Shown here one piece after another: positions 37,118 through 51,000 of a DNA stretch of 64,000 nucleotides. The notes below the pieces were generated by a model, which was not told the origin of the DNA, did not search any database, and worked only from the letters and a program-made list of their open reading frames with translations. Numbering within the stretch: the first letter of the stretch is position 1; each line of letters begins with the position of its first letter. The position numbers and the translations under genes are program-made. Source of the stretch: Nageia nagi (taxonomy: Eukaryota; Pinophyta); NCBI GenBank assembly GCA_050084985.1, contig JBITNC010000001.1, forward strand, positions 188,666,001-188,730,000. Reading direction: 5' to 3'.

Positions 37118-39200
37118 CTATGTAGCTAGTTTTTGATCCATCCTCATTGCTCCATTATCAATGAAATCTTGTATAAGGTTACAAAGTATCCTAAAATCCC
37201 AAGTTAGATGAATAGGTACCCTATGATAATTGCAAAATTTCTCATAGTGAAAATTTTTAGGCACACCATTAGTAAACTTAAGTTCAACAATAGGAGGCAA
37301 TTCAATCAGTTCTTCATCTAATAATATATTCAAAATATTATCAAAAATATCAGTCAAAGGAGTATATTGGTGAGTATGTTTGAGTGGGGAACTACCTTAT
37401 TTTTTGTGAGCAACATGATTTGCTTCAACCTTGGGTTGATTTTCAGTAATAGGCTTTGTAGGTGAAGTATGCTTAACATGTTTCATAACACTCAACTTTT
37501 TAATGCATGGTTCCTTTTTAGTAACAGTGCCAATCATATCTCCTAAATACATATCATGATAAGAGATGAAAAATAGCTTATATATAGGTAAGATACCATC
37601 CACAAAAATATGCTTGAGTTCATGTTCATCCATGTTGAGTTTATTAGCAGTTTGTTTCCATATCTTTACAAAATCATTCATTGATTTGTTAAGGAGTTGT
37701 TTCATTTTACACAAGTCCTTAAGATAAACCTTCTCAATAATGTTATAACCATAATCATGCAAAAATATGCCAATCAAATCCTCATACCTATCAATGTTGC
37801 TTTTGGGAAGCTAGAAGTACCATTTGAGAGCCTCATCTTTCAAATTGTAAGAAAACAACTTAGCCAACAAATCTTGATCATGCATATATTCAATAATTTC
37901 TTCATGAAATTTACGAACATGCATCCTAGGATCCTGCATACCATCAAAATTAGTAAATTTGACACTCTTTTTCCTAGGGATTATTTTGGCAAGAATCCTA
38001 GTAGTGAGGGGTCTTTTTAAACATGAAAGGAAATCATCCTCACTACTCACCATGTTGTTAAACCCTACATTGGTCTTTGGGGATGGTGGTGGGGAAGGAG
38101 GAGGTTATTGTGCATTGTTTGATGTTTGAAGTGGAATATGTTTCAAAATAGCAAACTCATTAATACAATTAACCCTATCCTGCTCAAGTTCATGTACTAC
38201 CCCTACTAGGATTTTCAATTGTTCATATGGAGATTGTTTATACCAATCAGTGTTTTCTTGGATATCCATAATGATACCTACTTTAATATCATGCTCCTTG
38301 GGAGTCCAAGTTAGTTGTAACTTAAATATTTCTCTAATAAATTCAGTAAGTTGCTGCTTAATGAGAGTTTTAATTTTATCATCAAGTAAAATAACTTAAC
38401 CCTTACCTTTCTTCTCTTGGTCGAAGTAATGTGGATTAACATTCAAATTGCTATAAGATTCATCATCCCTATCTTCAAGTTCTAATTGGTCATCACTATC
38501 AAAAACATCATCCTCATGTAATTAATGTTCCAACTTAGCATCAAGCTCTAATTCAAACTCTACTCCATTAGGATCTACATTGCTCGAATCATGGTGATAA
38601 TTGATCACGCTACCTACACTATGCATTTCATGCATAGGTTGGAAGTGTTTCAATGATTGCTCATAAGAGAATAAGATATCTTTGAATTTTGTAGTTTCCA
38701 ACTGGTTACCAAGAAAATTTGCATCTATAAGATGTTTCACCACAACAAGAGCATTATTACAAATAAAAAATTGTAGCCTTTCCTTATTAGATAACACCTA
38801 TTGAATGGATCGAGCATTATAATGAATCCTATCAAGATTAGGAAGTTCATCATCATTAAAAGGTTCTATACAAGAAGCCAAATTATCCAAGTTGCTAGGA
38901 TCAAGAATAGTATATCGATTAAGGGTCTCTCCAATAATGGACATTCATTTATCAAAATCTAAAGATTCAAAATCCCATATGGTCCTAGGAGGAGGGATTT
39001 GAACAGACAATGCAAGATTAATTTGAAGACTTATCCTAACCTCTAAAAATTATACTTTGGATTTGGATATTGTAGGGTTATCTGTGTTAAGATCCATCTT
39101 TAGGATATAAGCAAAACAAGCCCTACTTTTATCTTGCTCTTTGGATACTATTTGGAGCACTTCCTCCATGGAAAGAAAAAGTAGCAAAAATGGATTCATG
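37118..39200 (-). pseudogene. gag of element B
   Basis: On the minus strand the whole region stays in one reading frame of about 690 codons, with around seven in-frame stops and no frameshift. Candidate starts are Met codons near 39199 and 39169 ('MEEVLQIVSKEQDK'). An acidic N-terminal half leads to the gag core at 38053-37400: 'FTNFDGMQDPRMHVRKFHEE', 'DEALKWYF', 'LLNKSMNDFVKIWKQ'. The C-terminal knuckle-like segment 'FCNYHRVPIHLTWDFRILCN' and 'LIQDFIDNG' lies at 37118-37357. Related to the Tat-type gag of element C and to that at 60890-62960. Confidence 0.88.
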
Positions 39201-39245
39201 ACTTTACAAAAGGATTTTTCCCTAGATGAAGACCTAGGTGTGTAA

Positions 39246-39264
39246 GAATGTTGAGTTCACCAAA
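39246..39264 (-). other. Putative primer binding site of element B
   Basis: Directly after the 5' LTR the minus strand reads TTTGGTGAACTCAACATTC. TGG at the start fits the complement of a tRNA CCA end. The tRNA is not identified, but it is not the iMet type. Confidence 0.5.
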
Positions 39265-39936
39265 TGTAGACCCTAAATAATGTGATAGTGTAATTAATTC
39301 AATAAATTAACACATGCACTATTTGGTCTATTAGTTAGTTGACATAAAGTGAGAATATGAAAATAGATGATTAAGCATACAGGTTCATTTCATTAACATG
39401 CATATTCAATTAATCAAGGAAAGGCACAAGTAATATCATATACACAAGTACAACATTGATACCCTAGTAATAATACGCCACTAGTGTCATGTTAATGATC
39501 AAATTAAAGATATGACAAAAGACCAAATGATAAAAAAATGAATGATTTTACAATATAACAAAAGTATGATACTCTTTGAGATAAGAGATTCACTTGTTAC
39601 AGATAAGAAGACCTTGGAAAGGTTTGCTTTACAAATGATGTTTGAGTCCTTGATTCTCTATCAGATCTTCAGTTGATAGAAGCCTTGTATCTTTTGTAAT
39701 CTGCCCCTTGTATAGTCTCTTCTTGATGATAATCCCATCCTCTATCTTTGTATGTCTTTAATGCCTTTATATAGGGATGCTTCTATTATAGGATTTGACC
39801 CCTTGTATAATCTACAAGGGTCAAATATATGGCCTACACCTCTTTTATACATTTTAAATCCCTTTTTAAATAATACATTGTTAAGGGATTAAAATGATTT
39901 ATTAATTACATAAAGGTTCATTTTAAGGTATCTATA
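39265..39936 (-). repeat. 5' LTR of element B
   Basis: 672 bp, plus-strand ends TGTAGA...TCTATA (the outer CA has become TA). Aligns full length to 15675-16346. TATA-like motif (plus-strand CTTTATATAG) at 39765-39774. Confidence 0.9.
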
Positions 39937-42900
39937 ATGGGATTTGTTAAATGGTTTCATATCAATTATTAGAATTGGGAGCCTTGATAGATATGAACAC
40001 ATAATATAAATGCATTGAAGGGGTTAAAAAATTATTCAAGTGAATGTTTTATTCAAATGCAGTCATATGAAGAGTAATGGTCATAGGATATTATGTAAAA
40101 TAGAGTATTGAAATAGACCATATACCATTTGATAAAATGTTGATAGAGGGAGGAGATGTATAAAATGTATTCATAGCCAATAATATATAATTGACTTATT
40201 TTCTCCTCAAATATCATGTCTATCTATATAAACCCATTGTTGGACATAATTTTTTTATCACAAAGTAAAACAACAAATTGAATCTTACTGAAAAATTATA
40301 GTTTTGAAGCTGGTGGTGTAGTCAAGGATGTTCTTTCTCCTATTACTATATTTGTATCTTTATCATCACTAATGAATATAACATGAGCTTCATCATCTAA
40401 AATTTCTAAAAACATATTCATATAAGCATAATAATAATAATGCACCTATAATATATAGATCCAATGAACTATTTGATAAAATTACCACATCTAGTACAAG
40501 TACAGAGGAATCTACATAGTGAAAAAGGGAGCAAAGGATAGAAGACACATGAGTCATTTGATAAAATTCCACATTAAAGTACAATTGGGATGATATTCAA
40601 AGGAGTAAGGACATTGATGAAAGATATAGGAATTAAGAAAATGCATGCATGGATCGAAGTCGATAGAAGGATACATGCTTTTCTTATAGAAGATGGTTTG
40701 CATCCATGAAATATAAAAATGTTTATGAAAAATTAGAGAACTTGTTGAGTGGAATGAAAAAAAGGAGTTGTATCATGAAAATAATAGCTACATAATGTGA
40801 TGTGGATGCTGAAAATAAATATTTTTTTCTCTAACATAACCAAAATTTGATGATTGAATTTGGGTTATTAAAGACTTTCATTAGAGTTATGAATATCCTT
40901 TTAAAGGTCACATAAAATAGATAAATCAAAGAAGTTCCTATACTATTCCATAAAATGTCTAGTACGTAGGTTTGTAGGGGTGGAAAACCTATGAGGGAAG
41001 AAATAGAAGTTTGTATCTTAGTTTGCAAGCAAATGTATAATTCACACATCTAGAAATTACCTAGATAGTGTTACACATAAATGATATTAATATCGATATG
41101 AAGATTATCATTTTGGTGCATCATTGATGAGACTATTTGATTTAAAATATGAGACAAATAAAGAGGATTGTCTCTTTCAAATAAAGGAATTAGAGAGAAA
41201 ATGTGTGGTACCATTATAAAAGCAGTGAATTATTTAACAAAGTGAAGCAAAAGTAGATAATAAAAATATAAAAATCACATGGACTATGATATGGAAGTCA
41301 AGCATTTGATATACAATTTATTGTTACATGCGATTGCAATGAGATATAGATCGTTAATCCTATAAAATTTCCCATAGCATAGTGAATATTAAAAATAAAG
41401 ATAAATCACCATAATGACTAGTAATCATCAGAAGTTGAAAGCATTAGAAATTGATGAAGTAAGATAGAGAAAATTTGATGATTGAGAAATAGGATGGCTT
41501 CACCAACTTGGTGAATGATGTTTGACTTCCATGATTTTTTAACCATCCCCAACATATCAAAGCATAAAAAAATAGGTAGAAGGATGGGAACATCTAAAAA
41601 TAAATTCATTATCATTGAATCGCTAATACCAAAGGTAAATTGCTAGTGTTATTTCCATTTTAATCAAGTATTACCTTGGCTCTTGATGGTCCAAGAATGA
41701 AAAATTGCTAAAAGGTCCTTTTGGATTACCGACAATCTCTTCTATCATTGCTAATTGATCCCTTTAGAGTACTGACAATTCTATCATGATTGTTGACTAT
41801 AGTCCTATCTTTTGATTAATGATTTAAATATGAATCAAAATCGGCAAGGAATGGAATGCTTTTTGAAAGAAGACTAATGAGGAAGAACTCCTATTCATCA
41901 TCAAATGTATTAATTTTCATGATGCATAATATAGAAGCCCCAAAAAAATCCATGACGATCACAACTTGCTTACCTGCCATCATAATGAAAAATTGGTATT
42001 ATGATTATAAAGTGGGTGGGAATATGACAAAAATGTCTTCCTAGATCTAGTTGCCATAATCCTATGTAGAGAGAGAAAACTATGATAAATTCATAGTAAT
42101 CTCTATAAGGGGTAGCAAGCAAAACTTATAATTCATAATATCATTAATAAATATTGGTGAATAAAGTTTTGATGAATGTAACTAAGCAAGTTCATGAAAT
42201 TGTTGTTATTCTTAAAGAACTAATGACTATAAAGAACATCCAATAAAAGATGATCGTTAATAAAATGCAGATCTTCATAGAGAGGAATGAAGAAGGAAAA
42301 TAATTAAGAAAAGTTGCTAGGAGGAAGACATCATCCAAAATTGAAAGAATGAACCATAATTTATTAAAGTGAAAGTGGCAATTAAAGAGTAATTATCACA
42401 AGAGGTATTGGAAAGAATACGATATGGAGAAGTAATCAATCAATTAGAGGGAATAAAAAAGAAAGAAAAAGATTTAAATCAATAGAAATTGACATAGCAC
42501 TCTAAATTGTTGGAACACTTGCACACTAGGATTGGAATATAACCAATTGGGTTGTGTGTGTTTTGGAAAGAGACAACCAATTGTTCTACGTATTAGAGTA
42601 TATTATAGTAGGAGACATAAGTATAGCAAATAAGAGAGTGAGAGAGGCCCTAAATTGAGACCTTTACAATTTATTCTTGGTTGGGTATATAGTTACTACA
42701 ACAAATGGTGATGAAGATCATGTTGATCTTGATGAGAGCCAAGAAGAGAGAATCCCTTCCTTCCTACTATAATTTATCGAAATTCATGAAGATGCCCTTT
42801 CTTATATAATACCAATTTATTCATAGGAAGTCTTGTAGATGAGACTTTGTACTAAGTTGGGGAGTTTTTTCCAAAAAGAAAGGGAGATATGAATAAATGC

Positions 42901-43218
42901 AATGGTTGAATTGGAGGATAGAGGAGAAGGAGAGATTGAGAAACTTTTCAAAGTAGAAGTATAAGTAGTAGAGGAATGGCTAGAGGGTTGTATATAAGTG
43001 GAAGAGATGGTTGGGATAAGAGAGTCATGGAAATAGGAGTAGGAGATTAGAGTAGAGTAGGAGGAGAAAATGATCCATCATTTTTTTTTATAAAGAGAAG
43101 GATCCTCCGTATACCATTGCAATTTTACTAAAGTGCATCATGATGCCTTTGTGACATAAATTTTATTTATTCAAAGGAAGTTTTGAAGATGAGACTTTGT
43201 AAATTAAGTTAGGGAGAA
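39937..43218 (+). repeat. Right part of element D interior
   Basis: 39937-41705 aligns to D1 (2122-3885); 41706-43218 has no second copy in the window. Two similar segments end in 'gatgagactttgta' followed by 'aagttggggag' or 'aagttagggag' (about 42840 and 43190), the second being the purine-rich run before the 3' LTR. No conserved retroelement protein motif recognised. Confidence 0.65.
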
Positions 43219-43765
43219 TGTTGGTAGGAGAATTTCGCTAAGCATATAAAAGACTTAGTGACTTGGTGATTTTAAGATAATAGTCAATGATCCTAAAGAA
43301 GTGTAGTGATGCAAAAGAGCTTTAATGATATGAAGATATTAAAGATCCATATGTATCAATTTGGTGATTGAACCAATCGATTTGAAAAGAGTTAACTAGT
43401 CAAGATTAAGAGATTTGTTTGAAGAGACACTAGGATAATGGAGTGAAGCACCCCTTCCGAAGAGGTATGAAGAGATATAAAGAGCAATTTAAGGCATTAT
43501 GGAAAAACATTTATCTATCACATCAAGTATCAATCCATCTATAACATCTAGACTATAATAAAATAACATTTAAGTGCCTACCAACATGTTCATGATTGAT
43601 GAATTGTAATAAAATCATATTTATTATTGAGAATCACCCCTTTTTAAAATTGGTGTACTTTGTTAATTGCATTCTTGTTTTATTTGTTGGTTCTTCATTT
43701 ATAGGTAATGACCCCCCCACTGACCGATATGTTAAAAGTTAGAAAGATCTTAAATCTGATCAACA
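43219..43765 (+). repeat. Right (3') LTR of element D
   Basis: Starts TGTTGGTAGG after a purine tract, ends CAACA, and aligns to 14942-15505. Confidence 0.75.
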
Positions 43766-45045
43766 AATTGAGTTCTTTGGAAGAATTTCATATTTTTCGT
43801 TGGTAGTCCTTGTTGTAATTTTTGCCTCTTCAATCATTTATCTTCAAATTTTCTCTTTTAATGGCTCTTTAATGAGAATTTAATTAATTTTGATCTTGTT
43901 AGGTTATTCTTTCTCCTTGTTCTGATCAACATCTAGAGACATTTTTATACTATTTTCTTCCTTGAATGACACTCTTCCACCTTTATATTTCAATATATAC
44001 TTCTTGGCTCAACTAGATGAATATGTTGTTTATCCTTGTCCTCATCTAAATTGCAGTCATTGCTTACAAATTAATCACATCTCTCAAAACTAGAAATGTA
44101 GTGTTTGTATGCCTTTTTATGTTTTATATTGAATAAGCTACTTATACTCTAGTGAACCACGTGTAGTAGGAAAAAAATATAGATGACTAAATTAAGTACT
44201 TTATTAATTTAAATATTACTTTGCGATATTTTATGCATGTTGATACAGGGATGCAAAAAGTAGTTAAATTTAAGCAAAATTCATAATTGAAACTTACCCC
44301 AAGCCTCACCATGGCCTTAGGAGGTGTTTAGGAATAATCCTACACTTTTAGGTTCATTTTTAGCATACAATCAATTTGTATATTTTTTTTGGAATTGATC
44401 TCAAACTTAGGCTAAGTTGTCATGACCATCATCTAAAAAGGTTTGCAATTATATCCGCTTGTTAGAGTGGATAAGATTTCAATCCAAGTCTCCCATATTT
44501 TAGTAGAAAGATTTAGCTACCCTCTACCTACCATCTCATCTAATATGTTCATATACACTATGTTATATTTCAAGATTAGCATAGCCATATTTAATGCATT
44601 TACTTAAATTTAATAAACTATTATTGGTTAATTACAACATAATAATTCTAAATTTGAAGAAGTTCTTCGACCTAAATGATTTAAGCCTTAACTTTCTTTA
44701 AGAAAGTCCAAAATTCAAATCCTTGGGTAGGTGAATGTGTTAGATAAGACTTGCTGTTAACTTTATAAAAAATCATGACTGGAAGGATACTACTTAACTT
44801 TATACATCGATCTTAGATAATTACACCACTAACTTACCAAAAGATATGAACATGAGTCGACCTCTTTGAAAAAAATAAAAAATCAATGTCCGATTGGATC
44901 CCATATTTTAAAGAGAATGCTGCCAAAATGGCAACAGTTTACCCCACTGGCTCTCGGTCTCTCACCAGCTACATTCCAAATGATTTAAGCCCTACATTCC
45001 CCCCCATTTGAATGGTGTGTCGACACTTGGACGGAACGGGCATTC
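43766..45045. other. Upstream region of the OPR gene
   Basis: Apparently single-copy within the window; no repeat or gene seen. The last 150 bp are richer in C and G than the surroundings. In frame with the OPR start, the nearest upstream stop is TAA at 44986-44988, with no ATG between it and 45046. No clear TATA box can be assigned. Confidence 0.45.
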
Positions 45046-46625
<1,580 letters not shown>

Positions 46626-46704
46626 CTCCATGCGACTTCTCTATGTTACTGGACACTCTGCACAATGTACTTTGATGGGTGCATTTGTGCAGATGCTTAA
46701 TGGT

Positions 46705-46710
46705 AATAAA
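46705..46710 (+). terminator. Possible poly(A) signal of the OPR gene
   Basis: AATAAA 80 bp after the stop codon, followed by a T-rich stretch. Plausible by position only. Confidence 0.45.
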
Positions 46711-47976
46711 TTTTCTTTCATTTTGCTTTTCTAGTTTTTATTTTGGTTCTCTAATATCTTTGTATATGACTCTGTCTCTTAAGAAAATCGTGAAGGTAGG
46801 AATTTCTAATTCCAGAGGGATCATCGCTTTCACATTATAGACAAATGCACAGGGGATTACTGTGTAGTATCATCGGTTTCAATAATCAAATTATGTGTAG
46901 TATTATTCCTTAGAATGTTTGATATTTCATAATAATCAAATTTTGGAAGGAATTTATGCACATTTCATTTGTAAGAAATATGTTTTTTTTTTTCATATTT
47001 TATTTGATAAATATCATGAAATTAATAAACAACTAGTTATGAGCCCTTATAAATTTTGATTTATTTACCTTTAGTTTGTTAATTCCCCTTGAGAATGAGT
47101 CTTTCATATTCTACCATATTATTGGTGTATGAGAATTGTGGTCATAAGCCACAGATATGGTACCTTCTTGGGAGTAAGTAATGTAAATCCTTCCCTTAAT
47201 TAATGTTTGAGTTAGAAAAAATGAAGTTAAATTGCTACAATAGAATCATCTATTTTATGGCTCTTTCTAATTAATATGATTTGGATATTATATTCTTCAA
47301 GGAATCAACCTTAATAATGACACATGTGTCATGATTTAACGTGTAATATGAATATTTTTTTATTGAAGATAATGACAAAATATAATTTTTTAATGGAACT
47401 ATATTTTTCCTCATAACCAAACAATATTTATTGATGTAGTAGATTAAGCATTATTTTCTAATATCATTATTTTGAGCAAGCAAAACACAAGTCATGGATC
47501 GAATTTTTATCCTTTAACACATTGCTTGTTTTGTTAGAAGTATGAATTGATTCAAGAAAAATAGGAAAATAATTTTATTATTGTCAAGGGAGATAATGTT
47601 AAAAAAAAGGTATCTAAAAATAAGAAATAAATATTTGATTTATTAGAAAATTAAAATTAGTATTTTTGAAATTTTAGCATTGTGATATTTTTTAAGGATA
47701 TTATTTCTGTGCGTTCATGGGAAAACTCCTTGGAGATTTTTTGCAACTTCCCATGGAGGTTGAACAACTTCTCTCTCTCTCTCTCTAACTCTTATTGCCA
47801 ATCTTATGGACTTTTGGGTCATATTGGGTTATTATTTAAGGGACAAGGAATATTGGAAGAAGTAAGATCTCAGAAAAATAAGAGGGATTTTCGATTCTTC
47901 ATATTTAGGTTTTCTCCTTTTATTGTTGTTTGCATTTCTAATTGATGGAATGCTCTTATGCAATCTTAAAATGGGT
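46711..47976. other. Downstream flank of the OPR gene
   Basis: No repeat or gene recognised. A short (CT)n run lies near 47770-47787. The 87-codon plus frame at 47682-47945 has no known motif and is not supported as a gene. Confidence 0.45.
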
Positions 47977-48490
47977 TGAAGACAGAATTGAAGGATTCCT
48001 TGAACTCCACCCAAGATCACCTTAGATGTATTCTTCCACTAATATTAAGAATACATAGATCATTCACACAAGAGAACTTAAACATGTATAGTGGTTCCTC
48101 CAACTATGGGAGTATATCCACTTAAACCATATTAAATTCTATTATCTCAATAACTTTAGCTCTCTCTACAACTAGAAGCATATTCAAGCTTCCTATAGGA
48201 TCAAGCTTTCTTGGAACTACAAGCATGAGAGTGCTTTTTACAAGTGTGTTTTAAAACAAGCCCAAGCCCTCTATTTATAGGTGAAAACTCACCTTAACTC
48301 ACATTTTTACCCAAGGTTTACATGGGGTTAGAATGGGCAAGTGTCATGCTAGAGTGTAGGTTAAAGTCTCCCACTATTTAATCGCTTTTAGGTATTAAGT
48401 GATTAAATAGGGAGTTACATAAAAGAAGTATTAATATTTAGATACCATCTAAAGACTAACTTATACAATAATACATTATATGTTTTAACA
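47977..48490 (-). mobile_element. LTR-A copy 4, 3' LTR of a minus-strand copia element
   Basis: Minus strand starts TGTTAAAACATA and is preceded by the purine tract AAGGGGAAG (plus-strand 48491-48499). TATA box (minus strand) at 48271-48279. Aligns to the other LTR-A copies. Its left end is approximate. Confidence 0.8.
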
Positions 48491-49137
48491 CTTCCCCTTA
48501 ATGTAATATTGAGAAAGCAAGAAGAAAAGAATGTAAGAGGGTATAAGAGAGTTATAATTGGAGATGAGAACTTGAGAACATATAATTGAAATGGTTCTAC
48601 AAGGATCAACTACTTAACCATTTAAACAAATGGTTTATTATACACAAATACATCAACCATAAATGGTTTTAATGTACAAGTAGTAGTCATTCAACAATAT
48701 ATTGACATGATGAGCCTTCATGATCTTGCATACTTGAACTTACTATCTTGCAATCTCTAGAAGAAACTTGCAAGCTACAAGCTGTTCATAACAAGATCAG
48801 TTAGATGTGCTATAAACAAAAAAAAAATGCCAAAAAATATAGTCATCTAAAAATGATCTACATCATCGATAATATAAAAGATCTTTTGAAGATGAAGTAT
48901 TCATTCATACTTCACTCCCCTTTAAGGTCAATTTTATCATCCTAAGAAATGATATGGGTTCTTATATTCGTAGGTTCATAAATGAGGTTGACATCATATG
49001 ATATAGATTCATATATTCTTTCATATGAAGTTGACATCACATAGTAATAATTTTCCCTCCCTTGAGGGCAACTTCATCAAAAGAAAGACTTAAACAAAGG
49101 AACCAAAGGGATTAAATAAGATCCTATAACATATGCT
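48491..49137 (-). mobile_element. Copia 3' interior
   Basis: Aligns to 9984-10317 and to about 11370-11420, for example 'agaagaaacttgcaagctac' and 'ccttgaggg(c/a)aacttca'. This is the non-coding end of the copia element; no RNase H sequence survives before the gypsy LTR begins. Confidence 0.65.
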
Positions 49138-50276
49138 ATGACATCCCCCTTGCATGATTGTAATTAATTATGGAATCCAATGGATTCCCCTTGTAATATA
49201 TTTTATTAATTCTTTGTACTTTCATATTGTAGATTGGGATAGAAGACTTAATAGGTTAATGGGCCCCATTATATGCCCCAAGTGGGACATCTCCCTCCCA
49301 AGCATAGATTATGTATTTTATAATACTTGGAGATCCCAATCTTGATTGTGGGAATCCCAAGGTCTATTTTACACTTAGATAGATGGATGGGCATTTTTAT
49401 ACATGCATCAGCTATGGGGAGACTCCTAGACCCCCACGTTGGCCTATTATAAAACCTAGATCCCATGCATGGTTCCTAGACCCACATTGGGCATGAATGG
49501 CACTCCTATACCCCCACATTAGCATTAATGGCAGTTTAGGCCCCCACGTCGGCATGCTTTACCCCTAAGAACCCACATTGGGCATACTAAGCCATCAAGA
49601 AGCTAACATTGAGATTAAGGAGTTGGGTGATGACTCCTAGGTGAGATCTAGATAGAGTTAAATATATAAAGAGACATTGAAGCCTCATTGTTGGACATGA
49701 TTATACTATTATCTCTTGATATCATCCTATAGAAATAAGTCTTAACAACACTAAGCAATCCCTTATGTGCAAAATCTAGGAGGGTTATTAGGCTAAGGGG
49801 TCCTAATTGTCTACGATATTAGAGTAGCACCCTTGCCCATCAAGTGGTATTCTGAGGTTGAGCTTCTACCATTAAATTGGTCTCCAAGATTAGAGGAGGG
49901 ATCCTTCGATGGAGAGACTTCAAGTTCTAAGGGAATGAGGCTATCCCATGGTTCTACTTGTCCTTCCAGCATTGAGGATACATGATTTACCCTAATTGGC
50001 TCCTAGGAGGCCAATATCCAACTTTGGGAGCTCGGTATTGTATTATTGTGACATTCATATCTTCTATAAAACTATTAGGCACTTGCATCTCACTTTGTAT
50101 TGTGTATACTTGTCTATTGGCATCATTTGATTACTTTGGCATGTATGTGCTTGAATGAACTAGACGTTGGCATATTTACATTGTTAGGGTTTGATTAAGA
50201 TTCCTTAGGCCAGATGTTAGGGTTTATTAAATTGAATTTGCTTTATTACACTTGAGCTTGTGTTTGGGTCCTTATA
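49138..50276 (+). repeat. 5' LTR of a chromovirus-like Ty3/gypsy element
   Basis: The right end is fixed by the primer site at 50278. The left end is placed at TATGACATCCCCC, a decayed form of the TGTGACATCC-type start, so it is less sure. Length about 1.1 kb. It contains a degenerate internal repeat (49420-49620) built on 'CCCCCACGTTGGCAT'. No matching 3' LTR is in the window. Confidence 0.6.
49420..49620. repeat. Degenerate short tandem repeat inside the gypsy LTR
   Basis: Six occurrences of a core like 'cccacattgggcat' or 'cccacgtcggcat', 28-45 bp apart, several preceded by 'ctagac' or 'ctatac'. The core keeps CpG in some copies although the surroundings are CpG-poor. Confidence 0.75.
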
Positions 50277-50277
50277 G

Positions 50278-50289
50278 TGGTATCAGAGC
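50278..50289 (+). other. tRNA-iMet primer binding site
   Basis: Exact TGGTATCAGAGC one base after the LTR end. Confidence 0.95.
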
Positions 50290-51000
50290 TAAAGATATTT
50301 CCACCTAAGGAAATGGAAGCCAAATCTAAAATCAAAGTGGAGAAGTTTGAATTTGTCTAGGTAGTTTTTCACCAACTACTTTAGAAGTTTGAAGATAGCA
50401 AGATCCCTTTGGAGGAAAGGGAGAGTCTTGTGTGGTTTTTGGGAGAATGACATGAGGAGAAGATGACCAAGAAGAAGGGGTATACGTGGGAGTAGAGATT
50501 TTTGCCTCCACATAAGATGTCATCAAAAATTAAAATCTTGCTCTAAATCTACTTAAGAACCACCAAAGAATTCTAAAGAGACATCACCTTTCAGTTATAC
50601 TAGGACCTTCTAGGTTATGGAGTAGTGGTATGATAGAAAATTAGCCAAACCCCCAATGTCTATATTAGAGCCATTTGGGGGAGTTAAAGAGGTGGATACC
50701 CCTTTGGATCAAAAGAAGAGGAGAGAATGAAAGCTAACACTTAGATTCGATGCTACTAGTAGCAGATTAGAGGCCATCACTTAGGTGGTATTGACCAAGA
50801 GGATAAGCACCATCGTTCAAAAAGAAGAGATTGAATGGGGTTGCATTTTCACTTTGGACAAGGGAGGCTCCATTTTACATGTTGGGGAGGTCTAGGAGAA
50901 GCCATTTGAGATCCAATGTATTTTGAATCAATATTTAAACATTTGTGGAGACATACCCAAGGGCTTGCCATCGTACAAAGGGTTTGAGCACATGGTAGAG
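50290..51000 (+). pseudogene. gag / N-terminal region of the chromovirus-like element
   Basis: A possible start 'MEAKSKIKVEKFEFV' lies near 50313. The rest is broken by stops and frame changes, with basic stretches such as 'EEKMTKKKGYTWE'. Position between primer site and RT makes it the gag-protease part; no zinc knuckle or protease motif was recognised. Confidence 0.5.

Larger units (their letters stand above)
15675..39936 (-). mobile_element. Element B, minus-strand Ty3/gypsy (Tat-like) with antisense PMD gene and no pol
   Basis: Both LTRs are exactly 672 bp (15675-16346 and 39265-39936) and differ by roughly a tenth by eye. The outer flanks are a perfect ATGGG duplication (15670-15674 and 39937-39941), and the uninterrupted site survives in D1 at 2122-2126. 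Reading on the minus strand: 5' LTR, primer site, gag (39200-37118), an antisense PMD gene (34330-36130, plus strand), a 3' region with 193-bp tandem repeats, purine tract, 3' LTR. Protease, RT, RNase H and integrase are absent. Element C (18988-33703) is nested in its 3' region; without it B is about 9.5 kb. Confidence 0.85.
14942..43765 (+). mobile_element. Element D, split by a nested 24-kb insertion
   Basis: Two related LTRs bracket it: 14942-15505 and 43219-43765, both starting TGTTGG and ending around ATCAAC. A purine-rich tract (AGTTAGGGAGAA) precedes the right LTR. The flanks GATTG (14937-14941) and AATTG (43766-43770) are a likely 5-bp target duplication with one change. Without the inserted element B (15675-39936 plus one ATGGG) D is about 4.6 kb, with roughly 3.4 kb of interior at 15506-15674 and 39937-43218. 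No gag, protease or RT is recognisable, and no standard primer site follows the left LTR, so it looks like a non-autonomous (LARD-like) element or a very decayed one. Confidence 0.7.

Noticed and set aside
42600-43218. End of a gypsy polyprotein in element D interior
   Set aside because: A phrase like 'DETL..V' before a purine tract is suggestive, but no RT, RNase H or integrase motif supports coding here.
47682-47945. 87-codon frame downstream of OPR as a possible small gene
   Set aside because: No recognisable domain, no splice partner and no conservation evidence; length is within chance for this composition.
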